NCBI GenBank assembly: GCA_963803735.1
Contig: CAWDNV010000001.1
Coordinates: 434,001 to 498,000 of the forward strand
Direction of reading: 5' to 3'
DNA from: Palsa-189 sp963803735
GTDB taxonomy: Bacteria > Acidobacteriota > Terriglobia > Acidiferrales > UBA7541
Length of the DNA stretch: 64,000 nucleotides
Below the pieces are notes generated by a model that was not told the origin of the DNA, did not search any database, and saw nothing but the letters and a program-made list of their open reading frames with translations. The translations under genes were made by a program, and so were the position numbers. Position 1 is the first letter of the stretch, and every line of letters starts with the position of its first letter. This document shows positions 25,276 through 34,790 of the stretch, piece by piece.

Positions 25276-25899
25276 ATGAAACGGGCGGCGACTTCGTGGA
25301 TGATTGTGGCTGCGGCTTTGCTTTGTGCGTTGCCTGTGGCGCGTGCTGCGCGCGTGGGCGAACACGCCCCGGATTTTTCTGTCACGGACACGAATGGCAA
25401 AGTGGAGAAGCTTTCCGATTACGCAGGGAAGTTTGTAGTTCTGGAATGGAGCAACCGCGGTTGCCCTTACACGCAGAAACATTACAACAGCGGGAATATG
25501 CAGCGTTTGCAGCAGGAGTGGACCCAAAAGGGAGTAATCTGGCTGACAGTGATTTCCTCCGCTCCCGGCAAGCAGGGATATGTAACGGCAGCGGATGAAA
25601 ATTCATGGCTCAAGCAGATCAATGCCGCGCCGACTGCGGTGCTTCTAGATCCAATGGGAACTTTGGGGCACCTCTATGACGCGAAAACAACGCCGCAAAT
25701 GTTTGTAGTCAGTCCACAAGGAACGCTCGTTTATGATGGGGCGATCGATGATAAGCCCACAACCGATCGCGCGGACGTCGGGCGGGCGAAGAATTATCTT
25801 TCTCAGGCCCTCGCGGAGGCTACGGCGGGCAAGGCGGTGAGCACGCCGACGAGCCGGCCATACGGCTGTTCGGTGAAGTATCCAGGATCGTGGTTCTGA
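25276..25899 (+). CDS. Exported redoxin-domain protein (thioredoxin/AhpC-TSA family)
   Basis: 207 residues from the ATG at 25276, preceded by GGAGGTG. A signal peptide ends at VARAARVG. The thioredoxin-like core is FVVLEWSNRGCPYTQKH, with Cys63 in a CPYT motif that lacks the second Cys of CxxC, so it looks more like a one-Cys peroxiredoxin-type site. YDAKTTPQMFVVSPQGTLVY is the cis-Pro region and the C-terminus (RPYGCSVKY) supplies another Cys. This layout is common in exported acidobacterial redoxins. It is the third thiol-redox gene in a row and ends just before the response-regulator gene. Confidence 0.75.
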   Translation: MKRAATSWMIVAAALLCALPVARAARVGEHAPDFSVTDTNGKVEKLSDYAGKFVVLEWSNRGCPYTQKHYNSGNMQRLQQEWTQKGVIWLTVISSAPGKQGYVTAADENSWLKQINAAPTAVLLDPMGTLGHLYDAKTTPQMFVVSPQGTLVYDGAIDDKPTTDRADVGRAKNYLSQALAEATAGKAVSTPTSRPYGCSVKYPGSWF

Positions 25900-25935
25900 A
25901 GCGTAGGGCAGGGTCGGCAGTCTATAGGTGCAAAC

Positions 25936-26614
25936 TTGCGAGTACTGGTGGTCGAGGACGAAAAACGGCTGGCGGAGAACGTGGCGCGCGCGCTACGAGA
26001 GAGTGCCGGCTACGCCGTGGATATAGCCAGCGACGGCGAAGAGGGTTTGTATCTGGCTGAATCCAGCGCCTACGACCTCATGGTTCTGGATCTCATGCTA
26101 CCCAAACTCGACGGGCAAAGTTTGCTGACCCAATACCGCAAAAAAGGTCATGCCACGCCTGTTTTGGTTTTGACCGCCCGGGACGAAAAAGAGAATGTGG
26201 TGCGCCTTCTCAACGCAGGCGCCGACGACTACGTGTCGAAGCCTTTTGATTTAGGCGAATTTCTGGCGCGAGCCAAAGCTTTGGTGCGACGCGGGAAGGG
26301 GCAAAGGTCACCAGTTCTTTCCGTAGCGGACCTTCAACTGAACACGATTGAGCGAACCGTGCGGCGCGGGCAGAAAGAGATCGCGCTCGTCCCGATGGAA
26401 TATCGTGTGTCTGGAGTATCTGGCGCACAGGCCGCGCGCGGTTATTTCCAAGAGCGAACTGCTGGAGCATCTCTATGATTACAATTGGGAGAAATTCAGC
26501 AATGTGATTGAAGTTTACATTTCCGGCCTACGGCGCAAGATCGATAGCAACCATCCCGTCAAACTGATTCATACGGTGCGCGGGCATGGTTACGTGCTGC
26601 GGCCCGATCGTTAA
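25936..26614 (+). pseudogene. OmpR/PhoB-type response regulator, split by a +1 frameshift
   Basis: TTG start at 25936. The receiver domain is complete (VVEDEKR, phosphoacceptor Asp52 in VLDLMLPKLDG, KPF near residue 105). The first frame runs to 26478 but loses homology after PMEYRV; the correct continuation LEYLAHRPRAVISKSELLEH and the winged helix through GLRRKIDSNHPVKLIHTVRG lie in the next frame, ending at 26614. One extra base near 26406-26410 (GTGTCTGG where GTGCTGG is expected) explains it. Whether it is a real mutation or a sequencing error cannot be told. The partner kinase follows 50 bp later, and the efflux operon downstream is the likely target. Confidence 0.8.
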
Positions 26615-26664
26615 CAGCGCACCATTCAGTTCAGGAAGATCAGGAATTCAGGAGGAAGGATTCA

Positions 26665-28203
26665 GTGGCATCGGGAAGCTGGACCCAAACTGAACCGGCG
26701 GTAACTGGAGCGGGCGCCAATGGCAAAATAGTGCCCGGCACATTCGCCTGGCTGCGGCGGAAAACGAAAATTACGGCCAAGCCTTTCTCGTTGACAGGTC
26801 GCATCATCGCCGGCGTCATTATCTGCCAACTGGTGTTGACCGCCGCGGTCACGATAGTTGCCATGCTCTATGCGCGACGCGAGTTGGGTCGCGGATTCGA
26901 CGCAGCGTTGAATGGATGGGCCGTTAATACACTCGCTGCCGTGCGTTATACGGAATCCGCCGTTCCCGATCTCCTCTTCGACCCCGCACTTATTCCTGAA
27001 TCGTCCAGCGTGAGGCATCCCGATCTTTTCGAAATTCGTAGAAGCAATGGCGAGATACTGGCTCGATCCGGTGGGTCACTTCCCAGGGAATTGGGGCAAG
27101 GAAGCAGCACGTTCACCAATTTTGTAATTCGCGGCGTTCCTTACAGGGCGATTGTTTTGCGCCAAGTGCCCGTGCTTGATCGGGAAGACAATCTTAGCGT
27201 GCAGCAGCGAGTCACGGTCGTTTACGCCGCGTCGCAGAGAGCCATGCACGAGCAGCTTGTGGAACTGGGCTTTTCTGTCGTAGGAGTCAGTTTGCTTTTG
27301 CTTTTTGTCGTCAGCGTAGTGGCTGCCTGGGGCGTGCGCCGGGCGCTAGAGCCGCTACGAGAACTGGCCGGCCAGGCGGGAGCAATATCGGTGCTGAACT
27401 GGGAGTTCCGGCCGCCCGCTGAGGCGTCTATGGCGAGGGAGTTGGCTCCTCTGACGAGCGCGATTGAAACCGTACTCGAACGGCTGCGGGAGTCCTTCCG
27501 GCAGCAACGCGATTTCACCAGCGATGCCGCCCATGAGCTGAAGACTTCCGTGGCGATCGTCAAATCGACCTTGCAAACACTGCTGCAACGGCCACGTCCG
27601 GAGCACGAATATCGGGCGGGCCTGGAAAGCATGCTGGAAGATTGCGGGCGGCTGGAAGATCTGCTCGGGCGCTTGTTGCGATTGGCCCGGATCGAGCAAT
27701 GGGCTGAGAACGGGATGAATCGCAAGTTGGGCATTACCGAAGTCACTTCCACTTGTGAGGCGGCGATTTCACGAATCCAGGCGCTGGCCGAGGCGCGCGA
27801 TATTCAGATTGAGCTGATCGCGCCGCAAGAGGTTCAACTGCAGGCGGATCCCGAGGATTTGGAACTGATCTGGGTGAACCTGCTGGAAAACGCGGTGCAG
27901 TATAGCCCTGTGGGATCGAAAGTGGCGATTCACGTGGACCGCAACGGCGGGAGTACTGCGTGCGTTTCCGTGCAGGATTCTGGCCCCGGCATTCCGGAGG
28001 AACAGTTGCCCCACGTTTTTCTGCGATTCTACCGGGGCGATCCATCGCGATCTCGTGCTACCGGAGGATTTGGCCTGGGACTGGCGATTTGCAAGGCAAT
28101 CGTGACGGCCTATGGCGGGCAGATTCAGGCCACAAATCGCAACGGTACTGGAACCGAGATGAGAGTCGAGCTGCCGGTCGGACCTGCTGGTACGTCTACC
28201 TAA
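26665..28203 (+). CDS. Membrane sensor histidine kinase
   Basis: 512 residues, GTG start. Transmembrane helices at about 47-69 and 203-224 bracket a periplasmic sensor region; a HAMP linker (RRALEPLRELAG) leads to the dimerisation domain with His290 in FTSDAAHELKTSVA, where the usual Pro after HELKT is Ser, as in a subgroup seen in Acidobacteriota. The ATPase motifs are intact: NLLENAVQYSP (N box), VQDSGPGIPEEQLPHVFLRF (G1/F) and GGFGLGLAICK (G2). It is intact although the regulator before it and three efflux genes after it are frameshifted. Probably senses metal or another toxic compound and controls the RND operon. Confidence 0.85.
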   Translation: MASGSWTQTEPAVTGAGANGKIVPGTFAWLRRKTKITAKPFSLTGRIIAGVIICQLVLTAAVTIVAMLYARRELGRGFDAALNGWAVNTLAAVRYTESAVPDLLFDPALIPESSSVRHPDLFEIRRSNGEILARSGGSLPRELGQGSSTFTNFVIRGVPYRAIVLRQVPVLDREDNLSVQQRVTVVYAASQRAMHEQLVELGFSVVGVSLLLLFVVSVVAAWGVRRALEPLRELAGQAGAISVLNWEFRPPAEASMARELAPLTSAIETVLERLRESFRQQRDFTSDAAHELKTSVAIVKSTLQTLLQRPRPEHEYRAGLESMLEDCGRLEDLLGRLLRLARIEQWAENGMNRKLGITEVTSTCEAAISRIQALAEARDIQIELIAPQEVQLQADPEDLELIWVNLLENAVQYSPVGSKVAIHVDRNGGSTACVSVQDSGPGIPEEQLPHVFLRFYRGDPSRSRATGGFGLGLAICKAIVTAYGGQIQATNRNGTGTEMRVELPVGPAGTST

Positions 28204-28520
28204 ATTCCACTCCTGTTTTAGATTAAGGGTGATTTCACTCTGGGTTAAGCTCCGCTTAACGTCGGCGATGGCAAATTCCGTCGTATTGAGACCCCGGTAA
28301 ATGACGCCCCGTTCGGTCCCTGTGCCGGACGGGGCGTCTTGCACGAAGGGGCGGATTATACGTCTTAAGGCTGGCTTAATCTAGAATAGTTTGGTGTATG
28401 TGGCCTGCACATGCTCGGATTCGAGCGAGCATTCATGTTCCGTTCATGTAGAACGAGACAGAATCCGTCAGAGGTGGGAGAATTCGTGGCACAAATTTTG
28501 GGAATGGGAGGAAGGGCGAC
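28204..28520. promoter_or_regulatory. Intergenic control region between kinase and efflux operon, with TTAAG repeats
   Basis: This 317-bp gap holds no plausible gene. TTAAG occurs at 28223-28227 and 28245-28249, exactly 22 bp (two helical turns) apart, and GTTAAGC-TCC-GCTTAAC (28244-28260) is a perfect inverted repeat. A second pair, TTAAG (28365-28369) and CTTAA (28375-28379), lies further on. Paired sites spaced by helical turns suit an OmpR-type regulator such as the one encoded upstream. ATGCTCG and CGAGCAT near 28410-28432 form another inverted repeat. Confidence 0.4.
28303..28338 (+). terminator. Hairpin downstream of the kinase gene
   Basis: GACGCCCCGT (28303-28312) pairs perfectly with ACGGGGCGTC (28329-28338) across a 16-base loop. 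It lies 100 bp after the kinase stop. There is no T-run behind it, so it may be a processing or attenuation hairpin instead of an intrinsic terminator. Confidence 0.45.
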
Positions 28521-29991
28521 GTGATTGCTGCGCATGCGAGGTTTTTGGTTACTGAGACGAATTCTACGGGAGCGGGCGGCTACGTTTATCCTCGTCCAGG
28601 CCTTTATTCTCTACTGGCATTCGTTGTGATTTGCGTCGGGACGTCGCTTGGCAATGCGCAGACTGCGGCCCCTCAGACCACTCCCGAGGCACCGGTACAG
28701 CTTGTCTATCCGCCGACACCGGCGGGGGAAACCGGTCCGCCAGCCACCATTACCTTGGCGGATGCGCTGCAAAGGGCGCAGAAGAATAATGCCGAATTCC
28801 TGTCGGCTCTCTCCGATCAAAGAGTGGCACAAGCAAGACCGCTTGCAAGCAAGGAATGCGCGGCTGCCACAGATCGGCTTTCGAAGCGAATACTGGGTAC
28901 GCAGGGAAACGGAATTACTCCGAACGGAAGATATGTTACCAATGACGGCGTGCACGTCTACCGAGAGTGGGCTACCGTGCATCAGGATCTAAGCGCGGGT
29001 ATCTTGATAGGGACCGATTACAGGCGAGTCTCAGGCGGCGGAAGCGATTGCGACAGCCAAGGCAGAGATAGCGCGGCGCGGGCTCACGGTCACAGTGACG
29101 AAGAGTTTCTACGCGTTGGTGGTAGCACAGCGTAAGTACGCGACGGCCCAGGAAGCCTTGGCACAGGCACGGCGTTTTCTCCAGCTAACGGAGGACACGG
29201 AGCGAGTGGGTCAGGCTGCTCATAGCGACGTGATCAAGGCGCAAATTCAGGCTCAGCAGCAGGAGGCGGCGTTCACGGAAGCTAATCTCGGAATGGAAAA
29301 TGCGCGGCTGGATCTTTCGGTGCTTATCTTTCCGAGCCTAGACGAGAATTTCACGGCGGTAGACGATTTGAATACGCCGCGGCCCTTGCCGACGCTTGGA
29401 GAGGTACAGGAGATGGCAGGGAGGATGAATCCGGACATCCGCGTGGCGACGGAGACGTTCCGGCAATCGAATCTGGACATCAGGGCTGCGAAGAGCGCAT
29501 TTCTGCCAGCGATATCGCTTGATCCTGTCTGGGGCCTTGAGGCGAATTGCGTCGCGACGCATTGCGTATACACAGCACTTCCCGAGGCCGGTGCTACACC
29601 GACTTTGGGCTATATGATTCAGGCTTCATTGACTGTTCCGCTTTGGGATTGGGGAACGTTGCGAAGTAAGCTGCGCCAAGCCGACTTCAAGCAGGAGCAG
29701 GCCCAAGTCTCGCTGAGCCAGACCCAGCGGCGTATACTCGCGGAGCTCTATGCAGCATATAATGAGGCTCTTGTAGCGCGCGAGGAGGTTGATAAACTCC
29801 GGCAGACTGCGGACCTCGCGGGGGAAAGTTTGCGCCTGGTTACGTTGCGGTACCAGGGAGGATCATCCACATCACTGGAAGTGGTCGATGCGCAGACGAC
29901 TTTAATCACGGCCCGCAATGCTTACGACGATGCGCAGGTTCGTTACCGAAACGCGCTGGCGAATTTGCAAACGTTCACGGGAAATTTCTAG
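28521..29991 (+). pseudogene. Outer-membrane efflux protein (TolC family), with three frameshifts
   Basis: GTG start at 28521 after GGGAGGAAGGG. The conceptual protein of about 488 residues has a signal region, then ITLADALQRAQKNNAEF (first OEP helix pair). Homology leaves the frame near 28830-28837, continues one base later as DRLQARNARLPQIGFRSEYW, returns near 28890-28900 as LGTQGNG ... NDGVHVYREW, and shifts again near 29015-29035 to AAEAIATAKAEIARRGLTVT. The rest, 29095-29991, is intact (SHDVIK-like AHSDVIKAQIQAQQQ, SLTVPLWDWGTLRSKLRQAD, LVTLRYQGGSSTSLEVVDAQ). It would form the outer channel for the RND pump. Two extra bases and one missing base explain the breaks. Confidence 0.75.
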
Positions 29992-30056
29992 GAAGAAAAG
30001 GTAAAGAGACAGGAAAATGAACGCGGATAAAAACGCAATACGTAGATCGGTTCTTC

Positions 30057-31317
30057 ATGATGAAGGCTCGTGGTGTTTACGGCTGGGGGACGGGTATCCT
30101 GCTCGGCTCGGTAGTGGCGTTGGGTTTGGTGGCATCCGGTTGCTCCAAGGGCGGAGAAGTGGAAGCGGCGCCGACAGTTACCGTGCAGGTGGGCGCCGCG
30201 GAGAATCAGACAATTGAGCGGAAAGTGTCCGCCGAGGGGACGCTCTATCCGTTGGAACAGTCCGCGATCGTGCCAAAGATCAGCGCCCCGATTAGGAAGT
30301 TCTACGTGGAAAAGGGTAGCAAGGTGCACGCGGGCCAATTACTGGCGGAACTCGAGAATTCGGACTTACTCGCGCAGCAAAAGGAAAGTGATAGGGAATT
30401 TTGCTCAGGCTGAAGCAGGATATGAACAGGCGCTTCAGAAGGCGGAACAGGACCGTCACGCTGGCGAAAGAGACGTTGGATGCCGCACAGAAGCTCTATA
30501 ACGCGCGGCAGGGAACTTTATAAACAGGGAGCAGTTTCCGCTAAAGATGTCGACGACGCCAATGTTGCGTTGATTCAGGCGAGGAATGTATATGAAGCGT
30601 CGCAGAAACAGCTCGACCTTAAAATGGCTGAAGGACAATTCGCGGCGGCAAAAGGCCAAAGCACAGAGGACGAAGTCGCGTGTGAATTATTCCAAAATCG
30701 TGAGTCCTATTGATGGCGTAGTCACGGATAGGCCTTTTTATCCGGGAGAAATGGCGTCGAATTCCGGGCCCATTATTACCATAATGAATTTGTCGCAAAT
30801 CGTGGCTCGCGCACACATCGATCAGTCCGAGGCATCGCAGCTCAAGGTGGGTGATCCGGCGACGATTTCCGTGCCAGGTCAGCCCGGTGCGCTGAAAGGC
30901 AAGGTCAGCTTGGTTAGCCCGGCACTCGACCCCAACAGTACAACGGTGGAGGTGTGGGTGCAGGCTCCGAATCCGGGCGACCGTTTGAAACCGGGAAGCA
31001 GCGTGCAGGCTCAAATGGTCGCCCAAGCAGTCCAGCACGCCATCGTGATTCCCGCCGAAGCCCTTCTGACTGGTTCGGATGGAACGACCTCGGTAATTGT
31101 TCTGGATACCGATAACAAGCCGCATAAGAAAAAGGTGAAAGTGGGGATTCGAGATGGCGGCGACGTGCAGGTCACAGAAGGTCTGCAAGGCGGAGAGCGG
31201 GTGGTGACAGTGGGCGCCTTTGCGCTTTCGCAAGAGGACGATCCCGTCCTGGCGAAGACAAACATCCAGGTTCAGGCTCCCCCGAATATTCCAGACGAGG
31301 ATGACGAGGATCAATGA
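30057..31317 (+). pseudogene. RND efflux periplasmic adaptor (membrane-fusion protein), with four frameshifts
   Basis: Starts at tandem ATGs with a lipoprotein signal (LGLVASGCSK, Cys29). The barrel-sandwich half motif (VEKGSKVHAGQLLAELENSD) is in the first frame. Breaks near 30388-30400, 30450-30458, 30508-30516 and 30675-30685 each move the frame by +1; the pieces read NFAQAEAGYEQALQKAEQD, TLAKETLDAAQKLYNARQ, ELYKQGAVSAKDVDDANVAL and VNYSKIVSPIDGVVTDRPFY in turn. From about 30690 the frame is intact to the C-terminus, which is acidic (IPDEDDEDQ). The third break sits in a GGG run, where one G too many explains it. In an intact state it would link the pump to the TolC channel. Confidence 0.8.
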
Positions 31318-31379
31318 GCCGATGGTGGGCACCTCGTTCCTAGAGTTTAGGAATTAACCGACAGCTCGACGGTACTTCC

Positions 31380-32297
31380 ATGGAAAATAAGACGACGACA
31401 ACAATCAAGACGGTGAGTTTGCCCCCTCCGGCGCGTATTGCGCCGACAGATGATCCGAACCACTACTGGTTTTCGCGCCATTCCAAATCGATCATCTTCA
31501 TGATTCTCACGCTGGCGGCGATTGGAATCTACGAAGCTTTTACGCTTCCCATTGCCGTGTTTCCCACCACGAACTTTCCTCGAATCATCGTGGGCGTGGA
31601 CAATGGCGTGATGCCCATCAATCAGATGGAAGTGACGATCACGCGGACAATTGAAGAGGCGGTCAATAGCGTGCCCGGTCTTCAAAACGTGCGCTCGATC
31701 ACGAGCCGCGGTTCGGCTGAAATCGATCTGGACTTTAGCTGGGACGTTGACATGGTCTTGACGCTTCAGCAAGTGCAGTCTGCTATTTCGCGTGTCCAGA
31801 GCACTCTGCCGTCAACGGCCCAGATCGACGCGCATCGGCTGGATTTTGCGAGCTTTCCGATTCTGGGCTACAGCATCACATCGGACAAAATTCCGCAGAC
31901 CCAACTTTGGGAATTGGCTACGTATCAACTCAAGCCCCGCCTGAACCGGTTGGACGGAGTGGCGAGCGTTCTGGTCCAGGGCGGGCAGCAGCCGGAATTT
32001 CAGATCGTCCCCGACCCGGCGCGAATGTTGCGGGCCCACGTGGCGCTGCAGGACATTCTCGATGCGGTGAATCACACGAATTTGATTGATTCTCCTGGCT
32101 TGCTCACCCGCAACCATCAGCTTTTCCTGGGCCTCGTGACGGCACAAGCGCAGAATCCCGATCAAATCGGCGATATCGTGATCAAGACCAACGGCGACGT
32201 CCCGGTACGAATAAAGGATATCGGCGAGGTATCGCCTTCGTCGGCGCCGGCGTATACCGTAGTCACAGCGAATGGCAAACCGGCCGTATTCTGGTGA
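31380..32297 (+). pseudogene. RND efflux pump, N-terminal fragment (frameshifted)
   Basis: First 305 residues of an HAE-1/CzcA-type pump. After a cytosolic leader comes the first transmembrane helix (SIIFMILTLAAIGIYEAF), FPTTNFPRIIVGVDNGVMP, and the porter domains (VNSVPGLQNVRSITSRGSAE, LDFASFPILGYSITSDK). The frame stops at a TGA after NGKPAVFW. The sequence continues without loss of homology in the frame that begins at 32294, which is explained by one missing base near 32288-32292. Starts 62 bp after the adaptor gene and belongs to the same operon. Confidence 0.8.
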
Positions 32298-34684
32298 GCA
32301 TCAACCGGCAACCCACCAGCAACACGGTGCAAGTCGCCAACGAAGTTCACCAGGAGATTCAGAATATAACGCCCAGTCTGCCGTCGGGTGTGGACCTGCG
32401 GGTCTTTTACGACCAGTCCAATATCGTCAAGGGCTCCATCGGCAGCGTGCGCGACGCGATCATCATCGGGCTGTTCCTGTCCGGGCTGATCATCTGGCTC
32501 TTCCTCCGCGACTGGGGCACGGCCATCATGACCGGACTGGTCGTGCCGGTAACGATCATGGTCACCTTCATCGTGATGAAGATCATGGGCCAGAGCTTCA
32601 ACATGATGACGTTAGGCGGGCTGGCCGCCGCTGGCGGATTGGTGATCGATGACGCGATCGTGGTCGTGGAGAATATCGTTCTCCACCGCGACGGCGGTGA
32701 AGGTCCACTGCAAGCCACCGCGAGCGCGCTGAAAGAGCTCACGATTCCTCTGATTGGTTCGACGCTCACTCCGATTGTGGTTTTCTTGCCGCTGATCAGC
32801 ATAACGGGCGTGACGGGAACGTTTTTCCGCGCTTTGGCCATCGCCATGAGCGTTTCTCTGTTGACGTCGCTGGTCCTGGCACTTTGCTGGACGACGAATT
32901 TGGCAACTTTTCTGATCCGCCGGGGCAAGCATGGCACAGTACCCGAGACAAACGGAACGAATGGAACGAACGGAGGCCCGGAGGAATTTGGTAGTGGCGC
33001 CGACGGGCCGCGGGGTGCCGCTCCGGGCATGGAACCGGCGGGCGCCGACTCCGCTGAGATGGAACAGATCAAGCGCATGATGGCGGCGGAGGAAGCCTCT
33101 CTGAGAGGAGGCTGGTTCGAGCGCATTATCCAATTCTATGAGCGTTGGCTGCGCCGGGCGTTTGCGCATCCCTTTGTTTTGGGAGGGTTGTGCGCAATTC
33201 TGATCGTCATCTCGTACTACAGCTACAAGGCACTGGGCAGCGATTTGCTTCCGCACATGGACGAGGGTGGCTTCATTATCGATTATGTGACGCCCCCGGG
33301 CAGTTCGCTCCAGGAGACTAGCCGTATGGTTTCGCACATGGAGCAAATCGTGCGAACGCTGCCGGAAGTGGAGAGCACTTCGCGGCGCACCGGCCTGCAG
33401 CTTGGCCTCGCGGCCGTCACGGAAGCGAACACGGGCGACATCTCGGTCAAGCTCAAGGATCAGCGCAGCCGCACTGTCGACGAAATCATCGCGGACGTTC
33501 GGGGGAAAGTTACGTCAGCTGAGCCCGCCGTGGACGTCGATTTCCACCAGGTATTGGAGGACATGATTGGCGATTTGACCGGGGACCCGAAGCCGGTCAT
33601 GATCAGGCTCTACTCCGACGATGTGGAAGCCTTAAAGCAATGGGCGCCACGCGTGGCGGATACCCTCGAAGGTGTTTATATCAACAATAAAAAACCCATC
33701 GTCGACGTGGACAATGGCATAGACAGTACCGCGAGCGGACCAGCCGTAGTTTTCACGGTAGATCCCGTACGATCGGCGAAGGCAGGATTCACGACCGACC
33801 AACTTTCTATCGTGACGTCCGCGATCATCGACGGGGAACCGGCAAGCACTCCCGTGGTAATTAACGATCGGCCGTACGTGGTGCGGGTGCGTTACCCCAA
33901 GCAGAGCCGCTCTTCGCTGGAATCCATGAAAAACACGCTGCTGGTGAATTCGAATGGGGGTACCGCGACGCTGAGCGCAGTGGCGGATATCAGTGAACTT
34001 CCGGGGCAGATCGAAGTCATTCGCGATAACTTGCAGCGAGACGTGGTGGTGTCGGCGCGACTGGAAGGAATCGATCTGGGGACCGGTGTTAACGCGGTGC
34101 AGAAAGCGGTAAACGACCTGAAACTGCCGATACGAGTGGAATACGCAGGCACCTTTAAGGAGCAGCAGAAATCGTTCCGCGAGTTGGAAACGGTACTGCT
34201 GCTGGCCCTGGTGCTCGTTTTTGTGGTGCTGCTGCTGGAGTTCCGAGCGTTTTCGGCACCGCTGGCGATTTTGTCGTCGGCAGTGCTCTCTACCTCTGGC
34301 GTTTTCTTCGCCCTGTTGATCACGAGGACGACATTCAATGTGTCTTCGTTTATGGGACTGATCATGGTGATCGGTATCGTGGCGAAGAACGGTATCTTAC
34401 TACTCGATGCGAACCAGAAATTCCGCTCCGTGGGCTTCTCTGCCGAGGAGGCCATGGTACAGGCCGGACGGCGCCGGCTTCGCCCCATCGTGATGACAGC
34501 AATGGCCGCCGTAGCTGGGATGTTACCGTTGTCGCTGGCGATCGGCGCGGGTTCGCAGATGCTTCAACCTTTGGCCATCGCAGTTATTGGGGGCATTCTG
34601 ATTTCGATGGTCCTGTCGCTCGTTATTACCCCGGCGATGGAGTTCTTCATGACTCGGAAGGGCCACTCCGTGGCCGAGGCGTAG
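32294..34684 (+). CDS. RND efflux pump, C-terminal portion (large fragment after a frameshift)
   Basis: 796 codons. It resumes with VSINRQPTSNTVQVANEVHQ, then covers transmembrane helices 2-6 with the signature GGLVIDDAIVVVENIVLHRD (proton relay Asp pair), a cytoplasmic linker containing TNGTNGTNGG, the second porter half (SDLLPHMDEGGFIIDYVTPP), and helices 8-12 ending with MVIGIVAKNGILLLDANQKF and IGAGSQMLQPLAIAVIGG. Together with the preceding 305-residue fragment the length (about 1,100 residues) fits a full pump. The broad family includes drug and metal pumps; the nearby copper-like redox genes hint at metal, but the sequence alone does not settle it. Confidence 0.8.
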   Translation: MSINRQPTSNTVQVANEVHQEIQNITPSLPSGVDLRVFYDQSNIVKGSIGSVRDAIIIGLFLSGLIIWLFLRDWGTAIMTGLVVPVTIMVTFIVMKIMGQSFNMMTLGGLAAAGGLVIDDAIVVVENIVLHRDGGEGPLQATASALKELTIPLIGSTLTPIVVFLPLISITGVTGTFFRALAIAMSVSLLTSLVLALCWTTNLATFLIRRGKHGTVPETNGTNGTNGGPEEFGSGADGPRGAAPGMEPAGADSAEMEQIKRMMAAEEASLRGGWFERIIQFYERWLRRAFAHPFVLGGLCAILIVISYYSYKALGSDLLPHMDEGGFIIDYVTPPGSSLQETSRMVSHMEQIVRTLPEVESTSRRTGLQLGLAAVTEANTGDISVKLKDQRSRTVDEIIADVRGKVTSAEPAVDVDFHQVLEDMIGDLTGDPKPVMIRLYSDDVEALKQWAPRVADTLEGVYINNKKPIVDVDNGIDSTASGPAVVFTVDPVRSAKAGFTTDQLSIVTSAIIDGEPASTPVVINDRPYVVRVRYPKQSRSSLESMKNTLLVNSNGGTATLSAVADISELPGQIEVIRDNLQRDVVVSARLEGIDLGTGVNAVQKAVNDLKLPIRVEYAGTFKEQQKSFRELETVLLLALVLVFVVLLLEFRAFSAPLAILSSAVLSTSGVFFALLITRTTFNVSSFMGLIMVIGIVAKNGILLLDANQKFRSVGFSAEEAMVQAGRRRLRPIVMTAMAAVAGMLPLSLAIGAGSQMLQPLAIAVIGGILISMVLSLVITPAMEFFMTRKGHSVAEA

Positions 34685-34790
34685 AGGTGAGGGACGAAGT
34701 CTCTATTCAGTGTGCGGGAAACGATCGGAAAGAGGGTTCCGAAAATGGTGTATCGGGCCCCATTCCAGCAATTCAAGTGAGGAGGAGTAT

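Noticed and set aside
32931..32980. Repeated AACGG units in the RND pump (TNGTNGTNGG linker)
   Set aside because: Too short for a functional repeat; it encodes a flexible linker in frame.
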